This document shows, one piece after another, positions 47,716 through 56,189 of a DNA stretch of 60,870 nt. A model generated the notes under the pieces. It saw only the letters and a list, made by a program, of their open reading frames with translations. It was not told where the DNA came from and did no database searches. The position numbers were made by a program, and so were the translations under genes. Within the stretch, counting starts at the first letter, position 1. Each line of letters opens with the position of its first letter. Source of the stretch: Pseudonocardiales bacterium (GTDB lineage: Bacteria > Actinomycetota > Actinomycetes > Mycobacteriales > Pseudonocardiaceae); assembly GCA_019247305.1 (NCBI GenBank), contig JAFAPC010000120.1:1-60870 (forward strand). The letters run 5' to 3'.

Positions 47716-49642
47716 GATCCTGCTGGCTAATTCGGCTGGGTGTTGATCGTTGGCCCGGCGTGGCTCCTGCTTGTTGACCTCCCGCGTGTTCATGATCGTT
47801 CGCGGCCGGTTCCCGTCTTCCCCCGGCCGTGGATGGAGCACAGTGATGTCGATGCGCCCACAGCCATGGCCCCAGCCGAGCGAGGAGATCGCCGCAGCGG
47901 TGCGGGCGATGTATCCCGGAGGGAAGATCCCGCTGCCGGTGGCGATCCGTGATCAGCTCGGTGAGGTGTTCACCGACGAGGCGTTCGGTGCCGGGTTCGC
48001 CGCGCGGGGCAAGCCGGGCTGGTCACCGGGCAGGCTTGCGCTGGTCACGGTGTTGGCTGATGGCCGAGAACCTGACCGACCGGCAGGCCGCGGAGGCAGC
48101 GCGGGAGAAGATCTCGTGGAAGTACGCGCTAGGGATGACGCTGACCGACCCCGGGTTCGACGCCTCGATCTTGTCCGAGTTCCGGGCCCGGTTGATCGCC
48201 CATGGCCTGGAAGAGCAGGTCCTGGATACGCTGCTGGTCCGGCTGGGCGAGTTGGGGTTGGTCAAGCCTAGAGGTAAGCAGCGCACCGATTCCACCCACG
48301 TGATCTCGGCGGTGCGCGATCTCAAACCGGTTGGAGCTGCCCGGGGAGTCAGTACGGGCGCTGGTCGAAGCCCTCGCGGTCGCTGCGCCGGGCTGGCTGC
48401 CCACCGTGATCGACGTCGGCGACTGGGCCAAGCGCTATGGCGCCCGGTTCAATTCCTGGCGGCTACCCACCTCTCAGATCAAACGCAAGCAGCTGGCCGA
48501 TGTCTACGGCACCGACGCCCTCACGCTGCTGCGCGCGGTGTATGGGCCCGAGGCTCCGGGCTGGCTGCCCGAGCTGCCTGCCGTGGAGGTACTCCGCACG
48601 GTGCTGGTGCAGAACTACCACATCTGCACCGACGCCCGAGGGCGGGAGGTGATCACACGGCGGGAGACCGACACCGACGGTCTCCCGCCGGGCAAACTGC
48701 GGATCAACTCCCCGTATGACACCGACACCCGCTGGGCCGCCAAGGGCAAAGACCTCGCCTGGAACGGCTACAAAGTCCACCTCAGCGAAACTTGCCACAC
48801 CGACGACACCGACACCACGCACACCCCTGAGGACGCGCAAGCCGGGCAGCAGCGAGATACCCCGGCCAAGCCCGCGCCCGACGAGTTGCCCAATCTGATC
48901 ACGAACGTGACGACCACCGACGCGACGGTCCCCGACGTGGCCATGACCGACCCGATTCACCAGATGCTGGATCGCCGGCACCTGCTGCCCGGCGAGCACT
49001 ACCTGGACTCGGGCTACCCCTCCGCCGACCTGATCACCAGCTCACAGGCCGATTACGGGATCACACTGGTCACGCCCCTTCAAGGTGACAAGTCACCCCA
49101 GGCCAAAGCCGGTGCCGGGTTCGACCACACCAGTTTCACCATCGACTTCGACCGCGAGCAGGTCATCTGCCCCCAAGGTCATACCAGCTCTTCCTGGAGC
49201 CCGAGCACCCAGCGCGGCGTCGATACGATCACTATCAAGTTCCCCACCGCGACCTGCCGGCCGTGCCCGGTCCGGGACCAGTGCACCACCTCCACCAGAC
49301 AACGCCGTCAGCTCACGATCCGCCCCCACGCGGTGCAACAGGCCCTCACCACCGCCCGCGACCAGCAAAGCAGTACCAGCTGGCAGACCAAATACGCCCT
49401 GCACGCCGGCGTCGAAGGCACCATCGGCCAAGCCGTCGCGGTCTGCGACATCCGCCACGCTCGCTACCGTGGCCTGCGCAAAGTCCACCTTCAACACGTG
49501 TTCTCCGCGGTCGCCCTCAACCTGATCCGCCTGAATGCCTGGTGGAACGCCCACCCCATGGACCGCACCCGCACCAGCCACCTAAGCCGGCTCGAACTCG
49601 CCCTCACAGCATGATCAAAAAAAGGAATTAGCCAGCAGGATC
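47716..49642 (+). mobile_element. IS1182-family insertion sequence (decayed)
   Basis: About 1.93 kb with 18-bp perfect terminal inverted repeats GATCCTGCTGGCTAATTC (47716-47733) and complement (49625-49642). The outer GATC at each end is self-complementary and could be a 4-bp target duplication rather than part of the repeat. Contains one transposase gene with two frameshifts. Confidence 0.85.
47846..49614 (+). pseudogene. IS1182-family transposase with two frameshifts
   Basis: Three frames add up to one full-length transposase. Frame 1 from ATG 47846 has S-M-R-P-Q-P-W-P and G-K-P-G-W-S-P-G-R-L-A-L-V-T-V-L. The reading shifts near 48055 into E-N-L-T-D-R-Q-A-A-E-A and R-T-D-S-T-H-V-I-S-A-V-R-D-L. 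It shifts again at an A-run near 48326 into L-E-L-P-G-E-S-V-R-A-L. The final frame runs to 49614. Two shifts imply an inactive gene. Confidence 0.88.
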
Positions 49643-49644
49643 AC

Positions 49645-50505
49645 CTGAGCAACCAAGCCCAGCGGCTGCAGATCCTTGGCTGGCTTGGCCACCACGAGCA
49701 GGTCCTCACCGATCTGTCCACCTTGTGGGACCGCATGGCCGAGCTACCCGACCAGCCCGCCGACAACGACATCGTCAACCCATGGAACGTCCGGGAAATG
49801 ATCCTCAACACCGGCTGTTTGTCCGCGAAGGCCCTTAAGCGGTGGCAGCAAGCACTCGACCTGAATTACGAGATCGTGAACCTTCAGCGGCGGCGCGGCG
49901 CCAGTGCTTACGATATCGCCTATACTCGATTCAACAACTATACCCCGCTCGTTAGGCTCGACCGCCTGAATGAGGCCGAGCAGGTTCTGCGCGACTGCCG
50001 GAAGGTGTTCGAGACCGTCGACGACATGACGATGCTCGCCGACGTCTACACTGCGTGCGCCGATCTGGAAAGCCGGCGGGGCCACCTCCCGGAGGCCCTC
50101 GCACTGCAGCGCACCGCGCTGCGCCTGCACTACGTCCGTCCTCAGCCGCGATCCATTGCGGCGTCGCACCACAACCTCGCCAGCTACCTCCTCTGCGTCA
50201 CCGGGATGTCCGCTGAGCAACGCGCCCACCGTCTCGCCGCCGCGCTCCTGAACCACCTCACCAGCGACACCCACGACCTCGCCCACGTATTGCGCGCGCT
50301 CGGCATTGAGCTCCAGGGCAATACCGACACACCCGGTGCACCGGCGCTGCCCACGACCCTGCCTGAGGTCATCGGCCTGGTCGATGCGGGCGACGGTGTC
50401 CACTTCGGCGACCTGGTCGCTACTCTGTGTCCCGACCCTGATACCGCCAACCAGGCCCTGGCTGACCTGCTAGCCACCGCCGCAACTCTTCCCGAGGAAC
50501 CGTGA
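49645..50505 (+). CDS. 5'-truncated TPR protein
   Basis: 286 codons open from the right end of the IS1182 element; the first conventional start is TTG 49723. The helical repeats (N-Q-A-Q-R-L-Q-I-L-G-W-L-G, A-L-D-L-N-Y-E-I-V, L-N-E-A-E-Q-V-L-R-D-C, L-P-E-A-L-A-L-Q-R-T-A-L) are tetratricopeptide-like. The frame begins inside repeats, with no N-terminal domain, so the original gene was probably cut by the IS insertion. It may have been a STAND or effector-associated TPR protein. Its stop overlaps the next gene. Confidence 0.7.
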   Translation: MSNQAQRLQILGWLGHHEQVLTDLSTLWDRMAELPDQPADNDIVNPWNVREMILNTGCLSAKALKRWQQALDLNYEIVNLQRRRGASAYDIAYTRFNNYTPLVRLDRLNEAEQVLRDCRKVFETVDDMTMLADVYTACADLESRRGHLPEALALQRTALRLHYVRPQPRSIAASHHNLASYLLCVTGMSAEQRAHRLAAALLNHLTSDTHDLAHVLRALGIELQGNTDTPGAPALPTTLPEVIGLVDAGDGVHFGDLVATLCPDPDTANQALADLLATAATLPEEP

Positions 50506-50780
50506 GACCCGCCGTCAAACTCCTCCTCACCGCCTGGGGTCCGACCATCACCGCCCTCGTCACCGCGGTCACCACCGGTCACACCCCAACCGAGCTCAAC
50601 CACACCCTCGACCAACTCGGCGACACCACCAGCTGGGCCGCCTTGGTCGCCGCCCTGCGCCGGGTGCTAGCCGGCGAGCGCGACCGCACGCACCTGCTGG
50701 CCGGCCTCAACGACATCGGCGCCGCAATCCTGACTACCACCCTCGACCGGCTCCCCAGCGAACCCGGACAGCACCCATGA
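50502..50780 (+). CDS. Small hypothetical protein coupled to the TPR gene
   Basis: 92 residues from GTG 50502, overlapping the TPR stop by four bases (GTGA). Leu/Thr/Ala-rich and helical, with a weak hydrophobic N-terminus (V-K-L-L-L-T-A-W). No family recognised. The overlap implies that it works with the TPR protein. Confidence 0.6.
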   Translation: MRPAVKLLLTAWGPTITALVTAVTTGHTPTELNHTLDQLGDTTSWAALVAALRRVLAGERDRTHLLAGLNDIGAAILTTTLDRLPSEPGQHP

Positions 50781-50860
50781 CCAGCCCCGCCAGCCACAAC
50801 GCCCCTGGAATTCGCCGCAGCCGCGGTTCAGAAGCGTGAGCTTCCCCTCGCTCGGCCAGC

Positions 50861-50911
50861 ATGAGGTTTCTCGTCGACGCCAACCTCTCCCCGCAGGTTG
50901 CCGCTCGACCT
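50861..50911 (+). pseudogene. 5' fragment of a DUF5615 (PIN-like) toxin gene
   Basis: ATG 50861 reads M-R-F-L-V-D-A-N-L-S-P-Q-V-A-A-R-P, the usual start of DUF5615 PIN-like nuclease toxins, whose Asp is catalytic. Homology ends after about 17 codons, where an IS6-like fragment begins on the other strand, so the gene was disrupted. Confidence 0.65.
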
Positions 50912-50926
50912 TGTGCTGGCGGCCAG

Positions 50927-51010
50927 GTCGTAGGAGACCACGACGCCCCGCGCCATCATCTCCTCGACCTCGCGGAAATTGAGCGGAAACCGGTGATACA
51001 ACCACAGGCA
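50927..51010 (-). pseudogene. IS6-family transposase N-terminal fragment, copy 1
   Basis: The minus strand reads L-W-L-Y-H-R-F-P-L-N-F-R-E-V-E-E-M-M-A-R followed by G-V-V-V-S-Y, a hallmark of IS6/IS26-type transposases. Only about 28 residues remain. The rest of 50781-51137 holds the toxin fragment and no further gene. Confidence 0.75.
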
Positions 51011-51137
51011 TCCTGCGCGACACACCGGACCGGGTCGCCGAACCTCTCGGTGCCGACCGGCACAATGAGACCGTCGAGGCAGCCTGATCATCACCGGGCC
51101 GCCACCGAATTTCCACGGAACTCGGGGCATCCTCGAG

Positions 51138-51836
51138 GTGGGTGATCGGGTGCTGGCGTGGACGATGCGAAAGCTGCGGTTCGATCCGCGGACTGTAGCC
51201 TATGTCAGGCACGATGTCGCCCGGCTAGTAGCACGCCTCACGCTGCGGGGACGGCTAGTCCCGGAGCACGCCCGCAGGCTACACCTCGGCTGCGGCAACC
51301 GTCGGGTCGACGGGTGGCTAAATTGCGATGTGTCCGGTTCAGAGTTCGACCTGGACCTAGCGGTGGGTCGGTTGCCCTTTCCTGATGGTTCAGTTGACGT
51401 CATCGTGATGCAGCACGTCATCGAGCATCTGAATCTGCACGATCAGCTCATTCCCCTTTTCCGCGAGCTGTACCGGATATTTGCCAACGACGGACGGTTA
51501 TGGCTGTCGTGTCCTGACCTTGCCAAGGTGTGCTCCGCATACCTGGACGACAGGGGTCGTGCACTTGAGGAAGACCGTCGCACGCGCTGGCCGGACTATT
51601 CGCTCAACGGAGCACCGGTTCAGCATTTCATCAATGACCTGTTCCACCAGAACGGTGAGCACCGAAACCTATTTGATATCGAACTACTCACCTGGGCCCT
51701 CACGCAGGCAGGCTTCTCATGTGTACAGCGCGTCATCGAGGCGGACCTGCTCGCGGCCTATCCGGAATTTCCACCGCGGCGTGATGACTTCCAGTCGCTT
51801 TACGTGATCGCGATCAAGGCAGGCAAGGCCCAATGA
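51138..51836 (+). CDS. SAM-dependent class I methyltransferase
   Basis: 232 residues from GTG 51138. Motif I H-L-G-C-G-N-R-R-V-D-G-W is followed by L-P-F-P-D-G-S-V-D-V-I-V-M-Q-H-V-I-E-H-L. This pattern (G-C-G, then H-V-I-E-H) is typical of methyltransferases acting on sugars, small metabolites or cell-surface polymers. It is sandwiched between two IS6 fragments in opposite orientation, so it may be cargo of a former composite element. The substrate is unknown. Confidence 0.85.
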   Translation: MGDRVLAWTMRKLRFDPRTVAYVRHDVARLVARLTLRGRLVPEHARRLHLGCGNRRVDGWLNCDVSGSEFDLDLAVGRLPFPDGSVDVIVMQHVIEHLNLHDQLIPLFRELYRIFANDGRLWLSCPDLAKVCSAYLDDRGRALEEDRRTRWPDYSLNGAPVQHFINDLFHQNGEHRNLFDIELLTWALTQAGFSCVQRVIEADLLAAYPEFPPRRDDFQSLYVIAIKAGKAQ

Positions 51837-51861
51837 AAGTGACGGCCAGCGGGGACCAAAC

Positions 51862-52089
51862 CGCTTCCCGCTGAGCTTGCGGGAGGTCGAAAAGATGATG
51901 GCCCGAGGTGTCCTGGTCACCTACGAAACCATCCACCAATGGTGTCGCAAGTTCGGACAGACCTTCGCGAACTGGTTGCGTCGCCGGCGGCCTCGGCCGG
52001 GCGACACGTGGCATCTCGACGAGGGCATCGGCTGCGGATGCGCACGACACTCGGACACTATCCAGACATCAGTGGTAGTGTTGATGTGA
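51862..52089 (+). pseudogene. IS6-family transposase N-terminal fragment, copy 2
   Basis: R-F-P-L-S-L-R-E-V-E-K-M-M-A-R, G-V-L-V-T-Y-E-T-I-H-Q-W-C-R-K-F-G and D-T-W-H-L-D-E up to the first catalytic Asp, then homology is lost (about 52030) and a TGA follows at 52087. The rest of the transposase is missing. Confidence 0.85.
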
Positions 52090-52577
52090 TGAGTGTGGGC
52101 GCGTACGACCAAGTCCCCTTCACCGAGCTGCTGCGGGAGCCTTCCGCCACAGCCGGGCGCCTACAAGACACCCGCCGACTGCGCCTGCGCCGCCGCGACG
52201 CCGAGGACCTAGTGCTGCAAACCGCCGAGCGTGCCGCACGAGAAGACGAGGTTATCGAGGTATCCGCGCGGCTGCTCGCTGGGTTGGTGCACGACGCGGA
52301 GGGAGCCTCGATCCTGCGCCGCGTCCTGCCTCAGGCCCTGCCATGGGTGACCTTTCTACCGACCAAGGCTATCGATGACCTGGTGGAAGCGTTGGTGGCC
52401 ACGTTGCAGGCGGCAGTGTCGATCGACAACCTGTGGCCGGTCTCGCAGTTGCTGGTGGAGTGGCGGCACACGGCCGAGATCTATGCGGATCCCCTGCTGT
52501 ACACCGCCGCGACCCGCGTGCTCGGCGATGACGGCGGTCCGGTCCGGCGCCCGGAAGCGCCGGAGAGCGTGGCGTGA
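52089..52577 (+). CDS. DUF6247/Phd-like antitoxin-type protein
   Basis: 162 residues from ATG 52089. The N-terminus S-V-G-A-Y-D-Q-V-P-F-T-E-L-L-R-E-P and L-R-L-R-R-R-D-A-E-D-L resemble Phd/YefM-type antitoxins; the C-terminal W-R-H-T-A-E-I-Y-A-D-P segment resembles proteins I recall as DUF6247 or prevent-host-death family. The usual RelE-type toxin with the same orientation does not follow; the next gene is different. Assignment from memory. Confidence 0.65.
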   Translation: MSVGAYDQVPFTELLREPSATAGRLQDTRRLRLRRRDAEDLVLQTAERAAREDEVIEVSARLLAGLVHDAEGASILRRVLPQALPWVTFLPTKAIDDLVEALVATLQAAVSIDNLWPVSQLLVEWRHTAEIYADPLLYTAATRVLGDDGGPVRRPEAPESVA

Positions 52578-52658
52578 GCCCCAAACGGGGAGGTCGATAG
52601 TTCTGTAGTCACTGACCACGCCAACAATTTCGCCAGTTTCCGTGCCACGCAGGCCGAA

Positions 52659-53144
52659 GTGTTGGCCATGCGCGTCATTGGCCGCCTACGCGGAAACGTG
52701 GATGTGATCGACATTATTACCTACGAAGACGGAGAGTTCACCCTCAGGTTCGCTCCTGGTAGGCCCGGCGTTGTGGTGCCGGCCATCGTGGAGGTGCTCA
52801 ACCCGCGCCAGCTGTCGGCTCTGCTCGACGCTCTGCAAGACGAGCTGGACCACCCTCCAGCAGACCATGACCTCGACCTGGCCGCGCTGCGGGCGTTCGT
52901 TGACGTCCTGACGAAGAAGGTCGGAGCCGAGGCGTCCAACCGCTTCGAACGGGCCAGGTTTGCTGGAATCAGCAAGGATGCCGGTGGCGGGATCGTTGGG
53001 CACCTCGGGCTGGGCATCGACACCGCCGGCACGGTGCACGACGCCGCAGGCCAGATCACATTCAGCTTCCAGGTGATTCCGCGGCCCCCGGGCCGTTCCG
53101 TCCGCTGTCCCCAGCGGACCTTGATTCCCTCGCCGCGGCACTGA
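52659..53144 (+). CDS. Hypothetical protein with a probable 3' frameshift
   Basis: 161 residues from GTG 52659. No family recognised; the L-N-P-R-Q-L-S-A-L-L-D-A-L segment is helical and acidic. Near 53088 the frame reads P-P-G-R-S-V-R-C, whereas another frame continues as F-R-P-L-S-P-A-D-L-D-S-L-A-A-A-L and runs to a TAA at 53218. A single-base change in the C/G run near 53090 probably shifted the gene, so the original protein would be about 186 residues. Confidence 0.55.
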   Translation: MLAMRVIGRLRGNVDVIDIITYEDGEFTLRFAPGRPGVVVPAIVEVLNPRQLSALLDALQDELDHPPADHDLDLAALRAFVDVLTKKVGAEASNRFERARFAGISKDAGGGIVGHLGLGIDTAGTVHDAAGQITFSFQVIPRPPGRSVRCPQRTLIPSPRH

Positions 53145-53513
53145 CGACGCATCTGGCCGACACTCCCCAAGCTGACCCGCTCTGGCGTGATCTCCTCAAC
53201 GACCTGAGTAACGGGTAAACCACGCGGGCTGGCATGAGGGTCGAAGTCGTCCTCCCTGGACCAACGTGTCTTGGCAGTCCACGAGGTAGAAAATATCCAG
53301 TTCGACCTGAACAGTCAAGGCAGGATTGGGTTTCACCCCTCGATGCGAGTGGGCGAGCTATGCGACCCTCATGCTTTCCCTTTGGTTCACGAGATTAATC
53401 ATTGACGACCACACTTAGTGGGCATATAATTATGCCGTCACAGGTACACTCTCAGACAACGGTCCAGCCACCCTGGCGAGTGCCCCTGTTCTCAGGATCG
53501 ACGAGCGAGGTAG
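53145..53513. other. Frameshifted tail and promoter region of the tyrosinase gene
   Basis: The first 75 bases hold the displaced C-terminus of the previous gene (to 53218). The remainder is lower in GC and non-coding and leads to the tyrosinase start; it has no recognised site. Confidence 0.5.
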
Positions 53514-54326
53514 ATGCAAGTGACAAATGGGGTCAACAACGAAATAGTTCTTCGTCTCAATGTTGAGCAGACTGACCCGACTTTCTTACGTGATGCCTAC
53601 ACCAAAATGCAAGCACTCAGCCCCACGGATAACCGCGGCTGGATTTACTGGGCAGAATATCACGGGTTTCCGCACTACTACTGCTGGCATCACGGCAGAA
53701 CCGGAGCCGACGACAACCAATACCCCTATAACCTGTTTCTGCCCTGGCATAGGGCCTACCTCGTATACTGGGAGAATGTCGCCCGCGAACAGAATAGCAA
53801 AGCGACGCTCTCGTGGTGGGACTGGACATCACAGACCGGGGTCCCAGTGGCCTTCGCTCAGCCGCAGACCAACGGCAACCCTAACCCTCTCTTCAGTGGG
53901 CCCACGCCTGACATGCCGGGAGACCCGGCGCGCCAGACCCGACGGTGGCCCGGCGACCCGGGTGAACTACCCAGCCCTCAGGACGTTCAGACAATCCTGA
54001 ACCTTGTCAACTTCGAAGATTTTCAGAACCAACTGGAGGACCTCCACGATTCCGTCCACGGATGGACAGGAGGAATAAACCCCGACAACCCCCAGCAGGG
54101 CGGCGACATGGGGGTGATACCCGTCGCCTCCTTTGATCCCATCTTCTGGGCACATCACTGCATGATTGACCGGATTTGGTACCTTTGGCAGCTCCGGCAG
54201 GGCATCAACAACATCCCACCGGCATACCTGCAGCTCCAGCTGGCACCGTTCAAGTATACTGTGGAGCAGGTGTTAGATATCCGGCAGCTTGGTTATGAGT
54301 ACGCCAGCTCAGCAGCCACGACCTAG
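53514..54326 (+). CDS. Tyrosinase-family (type 3 copper) oxidase
   Basis: 270 residues from ATG 53514. Copper A region: H-G-F-P-H-Y-Y-C-W-H-H-G and F-L-P-W-H-R-A-Y-L-V-Y-W-E. Copper B: L-H-D-S-V-H-G-W and F-D-P-I-F-W-A-H-H-C-M-I-D-R-I-W. These give a full set of His ligands. It would oxidise phenols or catechols, or an unknown substrate in a specialised pathway. There is no signal peptide and no MelC1-type copper chaperone gene; instead a separate small protein follows. Confidence 0.93.
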   Translation: MQVTNGVNNEIVLRLNVEQTDPTFLRDAYTKMQALSPTDNRGWIYWAEYHGFPHYYCWHHGRTGADDNQYPYNLFLPWHRAYLVYWENVAREQNSKATLSWWDWTSQTGVPVAFAQPQTNGNPNPLFSGPTPDMPGDPARQTRRWPGDPGELPSPQDVQTILNLVNFEDFQNQLEDLHDSVHGWTGGINPDNPQQGGDMGVIPVASFDPIFWAHHCMIDRIWYLWQLRQGINNIPPAYLQLQLAPFKYTVEQVLDIRQLGYEYASSAATT

Positions 54327-54359
54327 GCCAATATCTACCGCTAACAGGAGGTTTTACCG

Positions 54360-54815
54360 GTGATCGTTTCCAAGAAACATGTCACCCCGGTGATCCAGCT
54401 CGGCACCATCGACAGAGATTTTTCGCGCGCAGACATCGAGTTCGATGGAGTCGACCATCGTGGCGCCTCGTTCGAAGCCCGAATCTTTCTCAACAACCCC
54501 CAGGCAGACGAGCACACGACGAAGACACTGAAGACTGGATACGCCGGCTCCTTCCATATCTTCGGACACGGCGGATGCTTCGAAGACGAGGGCCACTGCG
54601 ACGTCACTCCACGCCGTGCCTATGACCCTCGGCCAGCCCACCCCTTGTCGCCTACCCGGAAAATCGTGATCGCGACCGAGGCGGTTCGCCAAGCGCTGCA
54701 AACCGGTGACACCGCAACGGTGACCGTGGTCCCGATCGTGACGAGCTTAAACGAGAAGTGCGACACAGAAGATGTGCTTCGCTTTGACAGCGTCCGGATC
54801 GTGACCTACCGCTGA
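54360..54815 (+). CDS. Polyphenol-oxidase C-terminal-like (KFDV-type) domain as a separate protein
   Basis: 151 residues from GTG 54360, 34 bp after the tyrosinase with AGGAGG about 10 bases upstream. A-R-I-F-L-N-N-P-Q-A and Y-A-G-S-F-H-I-F-G-H-G with V-T-V-V-P-I-V resemble the beta-barrel that follows the copper domain in plant and fungal polyphenol oxidases, where it covers the active site. Here it is encoded apart. It may shield or assist the tyrosinase (inference). Confidence 0.7.
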   Translation: MIVSKKHVTPVIQLGTIDRDFSRADIEFDGVDHRGASFEARIFLNNPQADEHTTKTLKTGYAGSFHIFGHGGCFEDEGHCDVTPRRAYDPRPAHPLSPTRKIVIATEAVRQALQTGDTATVTVVPIVTSLNEKCDTEDVLRFDSVRIVTYR

Positions 54816-54843
54816 GTGTGCACAGCCCCGGCCAGCCCGGACG

Positions 54844-56058
54844 CTATCTCACCGGTGCGCCCTGCCAGCTCGGCCAGGGCAGCTCGGGATCGACTGCCTG
54901 GTCATAGTCAACACCGGGCACGGCGAAGCCGTATAGGCGGCGCACTTCGTCGCGGAACCAGTCGACGTCAGCGATGTCGGCGATATTGTCCGACGTGGCT
55001 GCCTGCCACCGGGCCGTCACCTCCGCCTGCACGTCAGAAGCGAGCTCCCGTTGGTCAAGGCGGATTTGGCCGTGCTCGTCGGGTTCTATCGGCTGGGTAC
55101 CGGTGAGGTGGTCCCACAAGTCCGTGAACTGGTCGATCGGAGAATACATGGCCTCTCCCATGACGCCGCGCAAGAGCCCAACGTACAGGGATATACCGGG
55201 GATCGCCGTAGCGGACTGAGTGACGGCGGCACCGTTGACCGAGATCAGCGCCCGCCCGCCGTGTGCGGTGCCGAGCCGGGCATCCAGAGTTGTCGCGGTC
55301 TGTTCCAGATGCATCTTCGCGGCACCCATAGTGCCCCGCCGGTAAATCGCCGATGTCAGGTCGGAACCAATATAGGACAGGGCGACCGTCTGGAAACCGG
55401 GCCGGATCAGGCCGCGCTGCGCCATGGCATCAATCCAGCGCGCCCAATCCTCCCCACCCATGACTTTTACGGTCGCGGTGACCTCGTCACTCCCGGCGGC
55501 CGGCACCTCAATGTCCTGCAGCCGCAGGGTGTCGTCGTCGTCAAATATCAGCGTTTTGGTACGGTACACCTGCCCGATCGGCTTGATGACGGACCGGTAC
55601 ATATCGCCGCTCACCGGATCGACACGGCGGGGAGCGGCAACACTGTAAATCAGGTAGTCAACTGGCCCGAACCGCTGAGCAATGAGGTTCAACACCTCGG
55701 TCTTGGTCGCGTCAGCAAAGCAGTCGGCGTTGATGAACTCCATTCGCGTACCAGCGTGAGTCGCCAGCTGGGAGGTGGCGATCGTTCGGTACCAGCCCGC
55801 AGTGGCCGTCCGTCGAGCGGACCACGGTTTCTCGGAGCACACACCCACACCGCAGACGCCGTAACGGGCGAGCCCGGCGATCGTCGCGGCCAGTCCGTAC
55901 CCGGCGCTGGAACCGATGATCAGAACGACCGGCTGGTGGTGTGCGTCGACAGGACGGACGTGAGACCACATGTCCGCAACAATCCGGGCGCATCCCGTGG
56001 GGTGGGAGTCGAGCGAGAGAAAACCGCGCCCAGTGGGGCTGATGACACGTGTGCTCAT
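54844..56058 (-). CDS. fabV: Trans-2-enoyl-ACP/CoA reductase FabV
   Basis: 404 residues from ATG 56058. Reduces enoyl thioesters in fatty-acid elongation. The Rossmann G-S-S-A-G-Y-G-L near 68, D-D-D-D-T-L-R-L and the FabV catalytic pair I-Y-R-R-G-T-M-G-A-A-K (Tyr, eight residues, Lys) are present. FabV is best known in gammaproteobacteria, where it gives triclosan tolerance; actinobacteria usually use InhA/FabI. Its placement in the accessory block suggests transfer. Confidence 0.9.
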   Translation of the reverse strand: MSTRVISPTGRGFLSLDSHPTGCARIVADMWSHVRPVDAHHQPVVLIIGSSAGYGLAATIAGLARYGVCGVGVCSEKPWSARRTATAGWYRTIATSQLATHAGTRMEFINADCFADATKTEVLNLIAQRFGPVDYLIYSVAAPRRVDPVSGDMYRSVIKPIGQVYRTKTLIFDDDDTLRLQDIEVPAAGSDEVTATVKVMGGEDWARWIDAMAQRGLIRPGFQTVALSYIGSDLTSAIYRRGTMGAAKMHLEQTATTLDARLGTAHGGRALISVNGAAVTQSATAIPGISLYVGLLRGVMGEAMYSPIDQFTDLWDHLTGTQPIEPDEHGQIRLDQRELASDVQAEVTARWQAATSDNIADIADVDWFRDEVRRLYGFAVPGVDYDQAVDPELPWPSWQGAPVR

Positions 56059-56189
56059 GAGACGCCTATCGGGATCGGGAACGGGAACGGTGGCGTTCGG
56101 GCACCCACGCACGCGACGTTGGTGTCGAGGCGGTGGCGCGACCTGTCAGCGTATCGGCGGCGGGTGCCAGCTCAGCTACCGATCGCCCG

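Noticed and set aside
48055..48331. Programmed frameshifting in the IS1182 transposase
   Set aside because: IS1182 transposases are normally single-frame; two separate shifts without a clear slippery motif at the first point fit decay better.
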